Origin: Leptolinea sp964446955
GTDB lineage: Bacteria > Chloroflexota > Anaerolineae > Anaerolineales > Anaerolineaceae
Direction of reading: 5' to 3'
DNA length: 64,000 nucleotides
Assembly: GCA_964446955.1 (NCBI GenBank)
Contig: CAYUQJ010000006.1
Location: 132,370 to 196,369, forward strand
In this document: in pieces, positions 9,690 through 18,600 of the stretch
Numbering within the stretch: the first letter of the stretch is position 1
Layout of the letters: each line of letters starts with the position of its first letter
The notes under the pieces: model-generated
Seen by the model: the letters and a program-made list of their open reading frames with translations, nothing else
The model's database searches: none
Told to the model about the DNA's origin: nothing
Translations under genes and position numbers: made by a program

Positions 9690-9703
9690 TACCCGATCGG
9701 GTA
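9690..9703. promoter_or_regulatory. 14-bp palindrome upstream of amt, possible operator
   Basis: TACCCGATCGGGTA is a perfect palindrome 62 bases upstream of the amt start, in the 221-base gap to the next gene. Its place fits a regulator site in the amt promoter region, but no protein is assigned and chance is possible. Confidence 0.35.
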
Positions 9704-9848
9704 AAATCCGCGTGGCAAATGGGTACATTTTTCCCCGGCTCCCGTGCATTTAACCGAAATCAGGTTCCGGTATTACCCATTTGGGGCGTGTTTCATCCAC
9801 TCCCATCAGGCGGGAGGGTATTTATTCAACCGGACATACCAGTGATGA

Positions 9849-10118
9849 TCAGTGGTTCTGATCACCAAAATTCATCAACTGGTAGCGGGATACAAATTCA
9901 TCCACGGTGATCGGGATGAACGAGTCCTGCATACGGTGCATCTTTCCGCAGATTGGACATCGGATTTCATCAATATTGTTTGGAGCCACCAACAGCATGC
10001 TTATTCCGGTTGTGCACTGAATAAATCCAAAACTGTGCATCGTTCCGTGAGCGAAGATCGGGGCAGAGGTCGCGTACAGGTCTTGCAGTGTTAAGACAGA
10101 TTGGTTCTTGTCGTCCAT
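9849..10118 (-). CDS. Small protein with one CPxC zinc-knuckle-like motif
   Basis: 89 residues; GGGAGGAG just upstream of the ATG at 10118 gives a firm start. The only recognisable feature is RCPICGKMHRM near residue 55-65, half of a zinc ribbon, with a further Cys at about residue 35 (QCTTG). No membrane segment or signal. It stands alone between amt and the ACP operon terminator. I do not recognise the family; a small metal-binding or DNA-binding protein is possible. Confidence 0.65.
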   Translation of the reverse strand: MDDKNQSVLTLQDLYATSAPIFAHGTMHSFGFIQCTTGISMLLVAPNNIDEIRCPICGKMHRMQDSFIPITVDEFVSRYQLMNFGDQNH

Positions 10119-10208
10119 CGTGCTCCTCCCTTTCCAAAATATTCCATTGGTGTCCTTCTTCTCTTATTGTACAGTCAGACAATAGCGAAAATCAAATAAA
10201 AACCATGC

Positions 10209-10236
10209 AAAAATCCCCGGCTATTCCAACCGGGGA
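10209..10236 (-). terminator. Rho-independent terminator of the SGNH/ACP operon
   Basis: On the minus strand TCCCCGG and CCGGGGA pair around a 9-base loop and are followed by TTTTT. It lies about 40 bases after the ACP stop. A second, weaker hairpin (10252-10268, GCCCGA/TCGGGC) sits between it and the gene. Confidence 0.8.
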
Positions 10237-10274
10237 ATTGATTTTCTATTTGCCCGATATTTTCGGGCTTTTCT

Positions 10275-10520
10275 CTATTTGCGCGACTCGATAAGTTTAA
10301 CCAGGGCATCCAGGGTGTCAAAGGTCTCGGCGTTCAATTCCGAATCATCGATCCGCACCCCGAATTCGTCTTCCACAATGATTGCCAGATCGACCAGACT
10401 GAAGGAATCGATCAAACCGCTGCTGATGAGAGGTTCGTCCATTTTGATCTCCCGGCCGGGTTGTTTTAAAATCTGATCGGCAATTTTGGTGGACAGTAAG
10501 TTTGTGATGGAATCGCTCAT
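10275..10520 (-). CDS. Acyl carrier protein (phosphopantetheine carrier)
   Basis: 81 residues, all-helical carrier fold. The attachment site is Ser in SSGLIDSFSLVDLA (near residue 39), followed by the acidic helix II and III region (VEDEFGVRIDDSEL). The motif DSF is closer to specialised carriers (DltC-, PCP- or lipid-A-type) than to the DSL of fatty-acid synthase AcpP, and no fab genes are near. AGGAG precedes the ATG. It is last gene in an operon with two SGNH lipoproteins and an UlaG-like hydrolase. I infer that it delivers an acyl group to an envelope acyltransferase, possibly charged by the ligase at 44781. Confidence 0.92.
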   Translation of the reverse strand: MSDSITNLLSTKIADQILKQPGREIKMDEPLISSGLIDSFSLVDLAIIVEDEFGVRIDDSELNAETFDTLDALVKLIESRK

Positions 10521-10545
10521 GTGAATTCTCCTGTGGGAAGGTGGT

Positions 10546-12681
10546 TTAAGGTAAAGGTGGCACCCATGCTATGAGGGTGGTGTATACAAAATCAGAGGAC
10601 TGCATTCCGGCCTGAGCGGTCAGATCGCGCGTGTTCCCTGTTTGAACATCCATGACTCGCGTTAGTATAGTGTAACCGGAATCTGTCTGCTGGGTTCCCG
10701 TGAGTAGCAGACTGCCGCTGTCGGCAGACCAAACCGCGCGTGGATTAACTCCCGCCGCGGCCGGCAGAATCTTTGTGCCCATATCCCGCGTGGAAATGAC
10801 AAGGTTGCGCACATCGAGCCACTGGCCGGAATAGTCGCTGCGGTCGAGGGTCAGGAGAGACAGGCGTGTCCCGTCGGGCGACCAGGAGTAGTCCATCAAT
10901 TGATTGCCGATGTTCTCCTGAGGCCAGGTTTTATCCAGGTTGAGTGTCGCCAGAGTGATCAGGCTTTGCCCTTCCGACTCATGCGGACGGTATGCCAGCC
11001 ACTGACTGTCCGGTGAAAAGACCGCGTTTTCCGCTCCGGAAAGAAATTCCAATGATGAGCCGTCAGTCCCGGAGACCATCAATCCATCCGGCGCGCAGCT
11101 TTCCGCGGTTTCGCAGGAACCGTTCAGCCAGTAGATACGCGCGGCATTCTGCGGAGGGTATACCTCCAGCGGATGAGACCCGGCAGGAGACAGGCGTTTC
11201 CAACTACCGCTGCCATCCAACGGGTAGGAAACCAGAAATGTTTCGTTTTCCTGTTCTGCGATGAATACCGCCGATGTTCCGCCAGGCAGGAAAGCAGCAG
11301 AATGAATACCGCGCGCGGAAAAACGATTCGTCAGCAACACAGGTTTTGACCCGTCAAGAGATGCCGCGTACAGATCCGACCCGCGGCTGATAAGAATCTG
11401 CCGGGAACCGGGAAGTACGGCCTGGAGAGTCGTCCCTTCACCGGCCAGCAAAACCCTTTCGCCGGTGGATGGGTCCAGCAGGAAGATCCCCTCCATTACG
11501 GCGTTGCCTTCTTCCCGCCGGGCTGTCGAAAAAAGGATGAATCCGGCAGGGTTGGAGGTAAAGCGCGATTCCACGGCCGTGACGCTGGCGGGTTCGGCTG
11601 TAACCGGAGCGGCCGGCAGCAGAAGATCAACTTCTGCCTGCGTGGGTTGCGGCACCGGGGTTGGTGAAGGCAGCATTTCCACCGGCCGTACGCCGCGCCA
11701 GACGGCATCCAATGATTGCAGCGCGGTAAAACTTCGCTCAGGCCAGGCATGTTCCTGGCTGATGTGAAAGCCGTCCGGACGGTCCGGGTCGAGGCCGCGG
11801 TTGGGCAGGGATTGCGCTGCCAGCCACCAGTTCCATAATGGAAGATCGTACTCATATGCCAGCCGGGCGGTGGCCAGGTTGATGCTATGGTCGCCTTCCA
11901 CATTATCCGCTTTGGTGGAAAGGATGGGTACAATTCCACGGTCAATAGCAAATTCAATGATCTGCCGCATGTTCTTTTCATAGACCGCCGGGCTGCGGCC
12001 ATCCCACCAGACCTCGAGGCTGATGATCATGATCGAGGGGTTGTGGATCCGAACCTCGCATTCCAACGGGGTTTCGCCCGGTTCACATACATCGGGGTTG
12101 GACATCAGGGGTGTAAGCACAGACGCGGCGTTGTACCCTCCCTGTACGGCTTCTCCGTCCCGGTCAAACGATCCGCCGAACTGCCGAATCGTCTCTTCGA
12201 GGTCAGTATTGTTTTCACGCAATGAATACCCGGGTTTGTCATAGATCCCCATGAGCACATTCTTGATCGCCTGGCAGTCTCCCACTTTGGAAAAACGCGC
12301 CGGGTCTGTCCCCGTTGCCAGACCGGCTTCATAGATTTGCCGCGCCCGCGCGGAGACGACTGGAACGACCGGCCAATTCTGCCAGTCTTCCGGTGCCGGA
12401 CGGCCTTCCGCCGCGGGAATGATGGTGGGGGTGGAAACTGGAATATCGGGTACGGTTTCCGGCGTTACCGGTTCAGCAGTTCTTCCGCCGGGTTGCGCGG
12501 CAGACTCGATATCGGTTGGCCGGGCGGTCAACATTTGTGAGGCAGCCGTCGAAACGGCCGCCGGGTCAGGTTGTGCAGCCTGAACCACAACCGGTTTTGG
12601 TGCGCAGGCAGACAGGACGAATACAAAGGTCAATCCCAAACCGATAAAAAAATGACTGTTCGCTATTCCACGGGTACGCAT
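10546..12681 (-). CDS. Lipoprotein: SGNH-hydrolase-like domain plus TolB-type propeller
   Basis: 711 residues. A lipobox (VLSAC, Cys 26) is followed by a low-complexity linker (about 30-100). An SGNH-like domain at about 105-330 has block I as GDCQ (134-137) instead of GDS, a conserved region DNVEGDHSIN (259-268) and a DGFH block V (Asp 303, His 306). From about 375 to the end come WD40/TolB-like repeats (SPDSQWLAY, SPDGTRLSL, SADSGSLLL). The SGNH part is clearly paralogous to the protein at 13487. It should be anchored outside the cell. It could transfer or remove acyl groups from an envelope polymer; Cys in place of the Ser nucleophile is unusual. Confidence 0.85.
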   Translation of the reverse strand: MRTRGIANSHFFIGLGLTFVFVLSACAPKPVVVQAAQPDPAAVSTAASQMLTARPTDIESAAQPGGRTAEPVTPETVPDIPVSTPTIIPAAEGRPAPEDWQNWPVVPVVSARARQIYEAGLATGTDPARFSKVGDCQAIKNVLMGIYDKPGYSLRENNTDLEETIRQFGGSFDRDGEAVQGGYNAASVLTPLMSNPDVCEPGETPLECEVRIHNPSIMIISLEVWWDGRSPAVYEKNMRQIIEFAIDRGIVPILSTKADNVEGDHSINLATARLAYEYDLPLWNWWLAAQSLPNRGLDPDRPDGFHISQEHAWPERSFTALQSLDAVWRGVRPVEMLPSPTPVPQPTQAEVDLLLPAAPVTAEPASVTAVESRFTSNPAGFILFSTARREEGNAVMEGIFLLDPSTGERVLLAGEGTTLQAVLPGSRQILISRGSDLYAASLDGSKPVLLTNRFSARGIHSAAFLPGGTSAVFIAEQENETFLVSYPLDGSGSWKRLSPAGSHPLEVYPPQNAARIYWLNGSCETAESCAPDGLMVSGTDGSSLEFLSGAENAVFSPDSQWLAYRPHESEGQSLITLATLNLDKTWPQENIGNQLMDYSWSPDGTRLSLLTLDRSDYSGQWLDVRNLVISTRDMGTKILPAAAGVNPRAVWSADSGSLLLTGTQQTDSGYTILTRVMDVQTGNTRDLTAQAGMQSSDFVYTTLIAWVPPLP

Positions 12682-12695
12682 CGTTCAGCGATCCA

Positions 12696-13490
12696 TTAAT
12701 CTCGTTGAAAATCCGAAGCCGAAAGCATTATTCCTTCGCCCTGGGTCAGCCATTGCACCTGAGCCTGCGGTGCCTGTTGCAGGCAATTTTTCTGGAATTG
12801 CCAGGGATCCCCCATGTGTTCCACAAACATCCAAAAATGGGTGGGAATGGCCAATTTAGCCCCGGTCAGCGCGACAAGTCTGGCCGCTGTGTCAGCATCC
12901 AGGTTGCCGTACGCTCCATTAATACACGGAAGAATGACCTGTGGTTTCAGGTTCACCACCGGCTGCATCTCCTCCGAACGCAGGGCGGTATCGCCGGTAT
13001 GGTAGATGCGCAGCCCGGCGAATTCGATGACCAGTCCCACCGTGTCCGGCGCCAGGTCTCCATGATCGGCAAAGACAGCCGTCAGCGAAAATTCACCCAT
13101 CTGCGCCTGCCGGCCGGGGTACAGTTCCAGCCAGCGGTCTTCGGCTAAACCTATGGACCGGTAATACGCCGTACACTCCCGCGGTCCGGCAAACCTCACC
13201 CGCGGATTGCGGCTTATATCCGGAATGCTGTCCACGTCCAGGTGGTCATCATGCTCATGTGTGCTGATGAACCAGTCGCAATCCACATCTTCCGGCATGA
13301 TGGGAATCGGCATCAGCCGTTTCCAGTTCGATCCAAATTTTCGTTCGACGGAATGGCTCAGGTAGGCATCCACATAGAGCACAGTTCCGCCGGGTGATTT
13401 AAAGACAAACCCGGCCTGCCCCAGCCAGAACAGGGCGATCTGCCCTGCTTCGGGCTGTGTGGATCTGATCCGTTCAGCCAGGTCTTTCAT
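12696..13490 (-). CDS. UlaG-like metallo-beta-lactamase-fold hydrolase
   Basis: 264 residues with THEHDDHLD at 77-85 (HxHxDH metal site), further ligands in VFADHGD, YHTGDTALR and the late IPTHFWMF. The order matches the UlaG/lactonase branch of the metallo-beta-lactamase fold (UlaG opens ascorbate-6-phosphate lactone). No signal peptide, so cytoplasmic. Its start overlaps the stop of the upstream lipoprotein gene by ATGA and the next lipoprotein starts 15 bases after it, so it belongs to this operon. The substrate is unknown. A distinct ascorbate-type PTS lies at 51.6-55.4 kb, but no direct link is shown. Confidence 0.88.
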   Translation of the reverse strand: MKDLAERIRSTQPEAGQIALFWLGQAGFVFKSPGGTVLYVDAYLSHSVERKFGSNWKRLMPIPIMPEDVDCDWFISTHEHDDHLDVDSIPDISRNPRVRFAGPRECTAYYRSIGLAEDRWLELYPGRQAQMGEFSLTAVFADHGDLAPDTVGLVIEFAGLRIYHTGDTALRSEEMQPVVNLKPQVILPCINGAYGNLDADTAARLVALTGAKLAIPTHFWMFVEHMGDPWQFQKNCLQQAPQAQVQWLTQGEGIMLSASDFQRD

Positions 13491-14527
13491 TCAATCCCTG
13501 CGTCGGTCATTACACCACGCCAGACGGCATTTAATGCACGCAGGCCGCTGATCTCACGCAGGTACTGCGCGTCTACTGAAAAATAAATATCGCCACGGTT
13601 TGAATCCAGCCCGTGATGCGGAAGCGGATCGGCAGCCAGCCACAGGTTCCAGTATGGCAGGTCATATTCATGCGCCACCCCGGCCGTCGCCGCGTTGATG
13701 GAATGGTCGCCTTCCACATTATCGATCTTGGACGAAAGGATGGGTAGAACGCCGTGCTCAATGGAATAATCGATCACCTTGCGCAGGTATTTGGCGTACC
13801 CTTCGGCGTTGCCATTCTTCCAGTTGGTACCCATATTAATGAAGAGAATGGACGGTTTATTCACGCGGAACTCGCATGCCAGCGGTGTTTCTTCCGGTTG
13901 GCACAGTTTGGGGTCAGACCAGGTCGGGTCAAGCACCGAAGTGATCCCGAATCCCTGACGCACGGCCACACCGTCGCGGATAAACTGCCCTTTGAAGTTG
14001 TCGATCGTTTCCTGCAGCGCCGCATCATTATCGGACAGGCGGTAGCGGTCGCCATCAAACAGGCCCAGGAATACTTCGGGAACCGATTGGCAGTCGCCGG
14101 CTATGGAAAAATGGTGTGGATCATTGCCCATTTTCAATCCGGTCTGATAGATCTGACGCGCGCGTTCGCTGACCGTCGGGATGATGGAAGCCTGCCCCCA
14201 ACCCTTATCCGTAAGCTCATTCTCAGGGTCCGCGAGCGGGCCCGGGACAGGCGTGGGGATGATCTCGGGAGTGGACGTAGCCGTCGGCAGCGGCGTGGAT
14301 GTAGATTCCACAACCGGTACAGCGGTCGCCGTCGGCAGAGCAGCGGACATGGTCTGCACCTGCTGTGCCACCGCCGTCTGTTCCACGCTCAAGGTAGCCA
14401 CCTGTTGCGCGATTGATGTCTGCATGACCGCGGTCGGATCTGACGGCAGACCGGCAGCCTGCCCGGTGGCGGTACAACCGGAAAGACTGAGGGAAAATAG
14501 TATTAAAAAGGTAAGATATCGTTTCAT
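13487..14527 (-). CDS. SGNH-like lipoprotein with degenerate active site
   Basis: 346 residues. The lipobox is LSGC (Cys 18), with a Thr/Pro/Ala-rich linker to about residue 100 and an SGNH-like domain at about 115-340. It aligns along the domain with the 711-residue paralogue: GDCQ at 144-147, DNVEGDHSIN at 269-278 and EYDLPYWNLW. Where the paralogue has DGFH this protein has DIYF, so the block V His is replaced by Phe. It is first gene of the operon and may be a binding or structural partner rather than an enzyme. The two may act as a pair outside the membrane. Confidence 0.82.
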   Translation of the reverse strand: MKRYLTFLILFSLSLSGCTATGQAAGLPSDPTAVMQTSIAQQVATLSVEQTAVAQQVQTMSAALPTATAVPVVESTSTPLPTATSTPEIIPTPVPGPLADPENELTDKGWGQASIIPTVSERARQIYQTGLKMGNDPHHFSIAGDCQSVPEVFLGLFDGDRYRLSDNDAALQETIDNFKGQFIRDGVAVRQGFGITSVLDPTWSDPKLCQPEETPLACEFRVNKPSILFINMGTNWKNGNAEGYAKYLRKVIDYSIEHGVLPILSSKIDNVEGDHSINAATAGVAHEYDLPYWNLWLAADPLPHHGLDSNRGDIYFSVDAQYLREISGLRALNAVWRGVMTDAGIE

Positions 14528-14614
14528 AACCCGCCAATTTTAATCGATATCCTCCGTTGAGTCTTTACTGTTTTCTTACAATTTTTTCACAGTAGATCGC
14601 AGGCTTTCACACTC

Positions 14615-14653
14615 AAAAAAGTCCCCCGGACCCATAAATTCGGATCCGGGGGA
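14615..14653 (-). terminator. Rho-independent terminator after the beta-helix gene
   Basis: Arms TCCCCCGGA (14622-14630) and TCCGGGGGA (14645-14653); on the minus strand the hairpin is followed by TTTTTT (14615-14620). It lies 62 bases after the stop of the beta-helix gene. Confidence 0.8.
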
Positions 14654-14714
14654 AAAACACGATCTTGAGAGTCACTCCTTCCGACTGGAAGAAATTGACC
14701 TGGACTCTGCCGGG

Positions 14715-17534
14715 TTATTGAACCAGCAGGAAGGTGCCCACTGTGTTATGGGTCTTCACCCACTTCAAGGCTTCCTTCACACCGCCCAGATCAACCCAAT
14801 CTCCCAACCCTCCGTTTGCTGTGATATCCCAGAACAGGATATGGAATTCCTCGCCGGCCTTCTCCTCAGAGATTGGGAAGACCAGTGTATCCGTCCAGCC
14901 TGCCGGCAGTTGGTTGATCACTTCCTCACCGAATATCACGGTTACGGTAAATCCATCCCTGAATTTCCATTCTTCGGGCAATGGACCTGGCAGGTCACTG
15001 GGTGCGACCAGTTCCATGGCACCCATGTAACCGCACATCTCCTGGTTGAAGATGACCATCTCACCGGTGGGCAGTTGCAGGATGCTGATACCTTCACAGG
15101 ACAGTGCCACAAACTCACCGCCGGTAACCGGGATCAATCCGCCCAACCATGGCGGCACAAAAGGCCCGTCGTCATCACCAGGGCCGCCGCCGGGAGTAGT
15201 GCCGCCGCATGGATAAGCCGTGTTCTCAATGAGCTCACCGGCCCAGACCATGTAATCGCCCCAGCCATTCCCACTGAACTTATCACCGTTCAGGGTTACG
15301 CTGGAACCCAGCCCGTAGGCACCGGCCCATAAACCATAGTCGCCATTATCATTGAAGACGCTGCAGGTGACTTCAATGTTCCCGGGACTATCCAGAATGG
15401 CTCCATCGTTTCCATTTCCGGATGCGGTACTATAGGTCATGGTTATGCCTTCATCCGCATAACCATACAGACCGAAGTTACCATTATCATCAAAGCTGCT
15501 GTTGTGAATTGCCAGGGTTCCGTTGGTCAATAGTTCAGCGCCGAAGGAATCGTTATTCCCAAACTCCGAACTATCATTCGGATACCCGTTGTAATTGGCA
15601 TGCACATTATCGAGCAGGATGTTCCCGATGGTCGGTGGAGGCGAGGGTGGACCACCATTAAACACTTCAGTATTGATAGAGCTTCCACCGGATTCTCCGG
15701 CTTCCGCGAACAGGCCTTCATTGTAATTGAAGTTAAAGGTGGTATCCGTGATGGTCATGTCCAGTCCGCTGTACAGGTGGGCACCGTATCCATCCGTATC
15801 CCACCAGTGGCACGGCCAGTTGCCCCAGCCGTTGCTGTTGAATTCGGAATCCGCGATGCTTAGCGAGCCTTCAGCCTGAGCATACAAACCACCGGCTTTT
15901 TTATTGCCGGAGAAGCTGCTGGTAAGGATCTCGATCCAATCCGAAGCAAACAGGTTGGCGCCATAGTAGTCATTGGAATCCACATGCGTGCCGCTGATCC
16001 CGATCGTTTCAGCATCAACCAGGAGTCCGGCTTCACCTTCATTGTTATTGAACGTGCTGTCTTCAATGGTCACTCCCTGCTTATTCTGGATCCTGGCGCC
16101 ATACTCCTCATTCCCGCTGGCAGAGACCGTATCGAGATAGACAGCTCCATCGTGCGATTTTATGTCGATGCCTACTCCACGATTGTTATCATCGAACACA
16201 CTGTCGATCAGGCTGAGGTAACCATCTCCATATTGCGAGTAGAACCCGTTGCCAAACTGGCTGTTGGCATTCACGGTATCCAGTTTCACATTGGTGCCGT
16301 ATTTGAAGTACACAGCATCCTTGGAGCAGCCTGAACCGTTGCAATGGTCATCATTTGAATCAACGATCATGGTATCGAGCACAACATCCTGCACATTGTT
16401 CATGTAAACACCGCCGTCCTCCCCATACTCGTTGACATTGGTATTGACAAGCAGAATCTTGTAGCTGTCCGTCATCTTGATACCGTAACCATCCCATTTC
16501 TCGTTGACCGTCGAATTGGAAATTGTGACCCGATGACTGTCATCAACCAGGACTCCATGTCCGTTGCCCTTGTTGTTGATGGTGAAGTTGTCGATGGTCA
16601 CATCTTCCGAATCTTCAATGTAGACGGTTGAACTGGACGTGTTGAATTCCTTTATGATGAAATTCGCCAGGGTCAAAGACCCGGTAATGTCATCAATTGA
16701 GAAGTTTTGATGCACCGAGGTTTGGCCTACCGCCGTTCCATAGGTCGCGCTGCCAGATGTCAGATCGTACCCGCCCAGCAGGAACATATTGAAGTTGCTG
16801 TCAGAGAACGATGATTCATCGACAACAATGGTGGAATAGGAAGAGCTGCTGTAATCCTCAGCAACATAGATCGTGCACTCACCATGGCCAGATCCTTTTG
16901 CGTAGTTCACAGCCTGCTCAATGGTGGTGTAAGAGATGCAGGACGCGCTGCCAGGAGCGTCAGTACCGGCACACCACATGGGATCGCCGGTGACCACAAC
17001 CTCTTCGGCTTCAATTGCCACCAACGGCAGGGGTTCGCCGTTCTCATCCAGTACGACCAGATCGGATTCCTCCGGCAGGGCTTCCAGAACTTCGGCCGGG
17101 GTATCCAGCTCTTCATCCTCGCCGGTATCCTGCGGTCCGGTTGCCATTGGCACCAGCGGGATCAGCAAAGGATCTTCGGTCGGCAAGACCTCCGGGAGCA
17201 ATTCATCGACCGGGGGAACTTCTTCCGTTGGCACGATCTCTTCAACCGGGAGAGGTTCTTCCACTACCACCGGTTCCTCAGTTGGAGAGACCGGTTCAGC
17301 CGGATCAACCGGTTCTTCGGTCGGATCGACCGGTTCTTCCGGTGGTGTTACTTCTGGTCCTGTTTCAGGGGGTGTTTCTTCTGGAGGGACTTCTTCTTCG
17401 GTGGTTTCAGTGGTTTCTTCCGGCGGAACATCCTGGGCACTGACTGCCAAGCCCGTCGGGAAGAGCATTCCCATCGTGAAGATCACCACAAACGCAGCCT
17501 GAAATAGGATCACAAACCATTTTCTTGTGACCAT
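14715..17534 (-). CDS. Secreted right-handed beta-helix repeat protein
   Basis: 939 residues. A signal peptide (about 1-33, ending LAVSAQ) leads to a Pro/Glu/Val/Thr-rich stretch (about 35-130) with repeats such as PTEEPV. From about 190 to 760 are many beta-helix coils of the form ...ITISNSTVN..., rich in Asn/Asp/Ser/Gly and recurring every 22-25 residues, the pattern of NosD/pectate-lyase-like solenoids. The last about 150 residues form a separate globular domain (about 790-939). AGGAGG precedes the ATG at 17534. It is probably cell-surface or secreted and may bind or cleave polysaccharide; no catalytic residues can be assigned. The PhoB-type regulator gene is just upstream and may control it. 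Confidence 0.85.
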   Translation of the reverse strand: MVTRKWFVILFQAAFVVIFTMGMLFPTGLAVSAQDVPPEETTETTEEEVPPEETPPETGPEVTPPEEPVDPTEEPVDPAEPVSPTEEPVVVEEPLPVEEIVPTEEVPPVDELLPEVLPTEDPLLIPLVPMATGPQDTGEDEELDTPAEVLEALPEESDLVVLDENGEPLPLVAIEAEEVVVTGDPMWCAGTDAPGSASCISYTTIEQAVNYAKGSGHGECTIYVAEDYSSSSYSTIVVDESSFSDSNFNMFLLGGYDLTSGSATYGTAVGQTSVHQNFSIDDITGSLTLANFIIKEFNTSSSTVYIEDSEDVTIDNFTINNKGNGHGVLVDDSHRVTISNSTVNEKWDGYGIKMTDSYKILLVNTNVNEYGEDGGVYMNNVQDVVLDTMIVDSNDDHCNGSGCSKDAVYFKYGTNVKLDTVNANSQFGNGFYSQYGDGYLSLIDSVFDDNNRGVGIDIKSHDGAVYLDTVSASGNEEYGARIQNKQGVTIEDSTFNNNEGEAGLLVDAETIGISGTHVDSNDYYGANLFASDWIEILTSSFSGNKKAGGLYAQAEGSLSIADSEFNSNGWGNWPCHWWDTDGYGAHLYSGLDMTITDTTFNFNYNEGLFAEAGESGGSSINTEVFNGGPPSPPPTIGNILLDNVHANYNGYPNDSSEFGNNDSFGAELLTNGTLAIHNSSFDDNGNFGLYGYADEGITMTYSTASGNGNDGAILDSPGNIEVTCSVFNDNGDYGLWAGAYGLGSSVTLNGDKFSGNGWGDYMVWAGELIENTAYPCGGTTPGGGPGDDDGPFVPPWLGGLIPVTGGEFVALSCEGISILQLPTGEMVIFNQEMCGYMGAMELVAPSDLPGPLPEEWKFRDGFTVTVIFGEEVINQLPAGWTDTLVFPISEEKAGEEFHILFWDITANGGLGDWVDLGGVKEALKWVKTHNTVGTFLLVQ

Positions 17535-17637
17535 TTGAAATCCTCCTATTAATCAGGAAAAGCCAAAATTTTCTGGAACCAGGCAAACCGGGTTTCCCCC
17601 ATACCCGCGCAGATTCATCCCAGAATTGCCGCGCAGT

Positions 17638-18477
17638 CTACTTGACCTGGTTTCCGGCAGGCTGGCCGGTGAGGTTCAGCCTTGCATCACCTCCTTCTTC
17701 GCTTTGGTCAAAGCCTGCGGATACCGCCAGTTTATATCCCAGACCTTCACGGCTTACGATCAGCCGCGGGTTCCTGGGATCCTTCTCCAATTGGGAGCGG
17801 AGAAGGAATACCAGGTATTTGATACGGTTTTGTACGCGTGTTTGTGTGTCACTCCACACCTCAAACGCGATCGTGGCCAGATTTACCCATTGACCGGGGC
17901 GCCGTGCCAGCGTAGCCAGTACTTTAAACTCACGGGCCGGCAGCACAATCACTTTTCCTCCGTAGGTAACTTCACGGGTGTGACAATCGATCAACAGCCC
18001 GAAGGAAGGAAATCGGAAAACCTGCGACATGTGAACGTGCCCTGAATTCCGGGTCACCCGATTAATCCGTTCCACCAGCTCTGATGGATAAAAAGGTTTG
18101 CATATGTAATCATCCGCGCCGGAGCGCAGGCCGCGTACCACATTTTCCTTGCCAGCCATCGCAGACAGCATGATCACAGGCGCGTTGGTGATCTTTCGGA
18201 TCTCTTCATACACCTTCCAGCCATCCATATCCGGGATCATCAGGTCCAAAAGGATCGCATCGGGCATATTACGGGCTGTCCGCTGTATGGCTTCATATCC
18301 GGTTGTAGCCGAGATCACGTCCATCCCGGCATCCATAAGGATATATTTGATTAAATTGACCGTTTCGATCTCATCATCAACAATCAAAATCCTTCTGTGA
18401 GGATTATCAATCGCCAGATTATCGAGATCCTTACCATGGGCGACGGGGACACCCGTCCTGTCCGCAGAGGTAACCAT
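17638..18477 (-). CDS. PhoB/OmpR-type response regulator (REC plus winged helix)
   Basis: 279 residues from ATG 18477, chosen because GGAGGAG lies 4-10 bases upstream; a longer reading from 18534 would run through a terminator hairpin. The receiver (about 28-145) has LIVDDEIET, acceptor Asp in ILLDLMIPDMDG and Lys in ICKPF. The winged helix (about 160-255) ends in the usual RGVGYKL-like sequence REGLGYKLA. It is a close paralogue of the regulator at 62817, including an unusual N-terminal extension of about 25 residues. No kinase is adjacent. Its leader carries a structured element and an intrinsic terminator, suggesting attenuation control. Confidence 0.93.
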   Translation of the reverse strand: MVTSADRTGVPVAHGKDLDNLAIDNPHRRILIVDDEIETVNLIKYILMDAGMDVISATTGYEAIQRTARNMPDAILLDLMIPDMDGWKVYEEIRKITNAPVIMLSAMAGKENVVRGLRSGADDYICKPFYPSELVERINRVTRNSGHVHMSQVFRFPSFGLLIDCHTREVTYGGKVIVLPAREFKVLATLARRPGQWVNLATIAFEVWSDTQTRVQNRIKYLVFLLRSQLEKDPRNPRLIVSREGLGYKLAVSAGFDQSEEGGDARLNLTGQPAGNQVK

Positions 18478-18600
18478 ACACTCCTCCACACAAGAGCCAA
18501 AAAACCGGCCTTTATGAATGACCGGTTTCGCCATTAGCTCCCTGGCACCATATCCCGTCAGGACGGGAAAGCGACCAATTTCTGGTGCCAGTTCGTAGCT
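18478..18600 (-). promoter_or_regulatory. Structured leader with intrinsic terminator, possible riboswitch or attenuator
   Basis: On the minus strand, just before the regulator start, CTGGCACC/GGTGCCAG (18584-18591 and 18542-18549) encloses GGTCGC (18571-18576) and a CCCGTC/GACGGG hairpin (18554-18567). This is followed by AAACCGG/CCGGTTT (18502-18528) with a run of six T. The hairpin plus T run ends about 21 bases upstream of the start codon, so read-through is needed for expression. That is the layout of transcription-attenuating riboswitches. I cannot match it to a named class. A related GGTCGC-hairpin element precedes the paralogous gene at 62817. Confidence 0.5.

Noticed and set aside
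12705..13148. Plus-strand frame over the UlaG-like gene
   Set aside because: The metal-binding motifs are on the minus strand; the plus-strand frame has no recognisable features.
18542..18591. c-di-GMP riboswitch class I
   Set aside because: The nested stems and GGTCGC do not contain the conserved GEMM core, so a known class is not claimed despite the c-di-GMP context.
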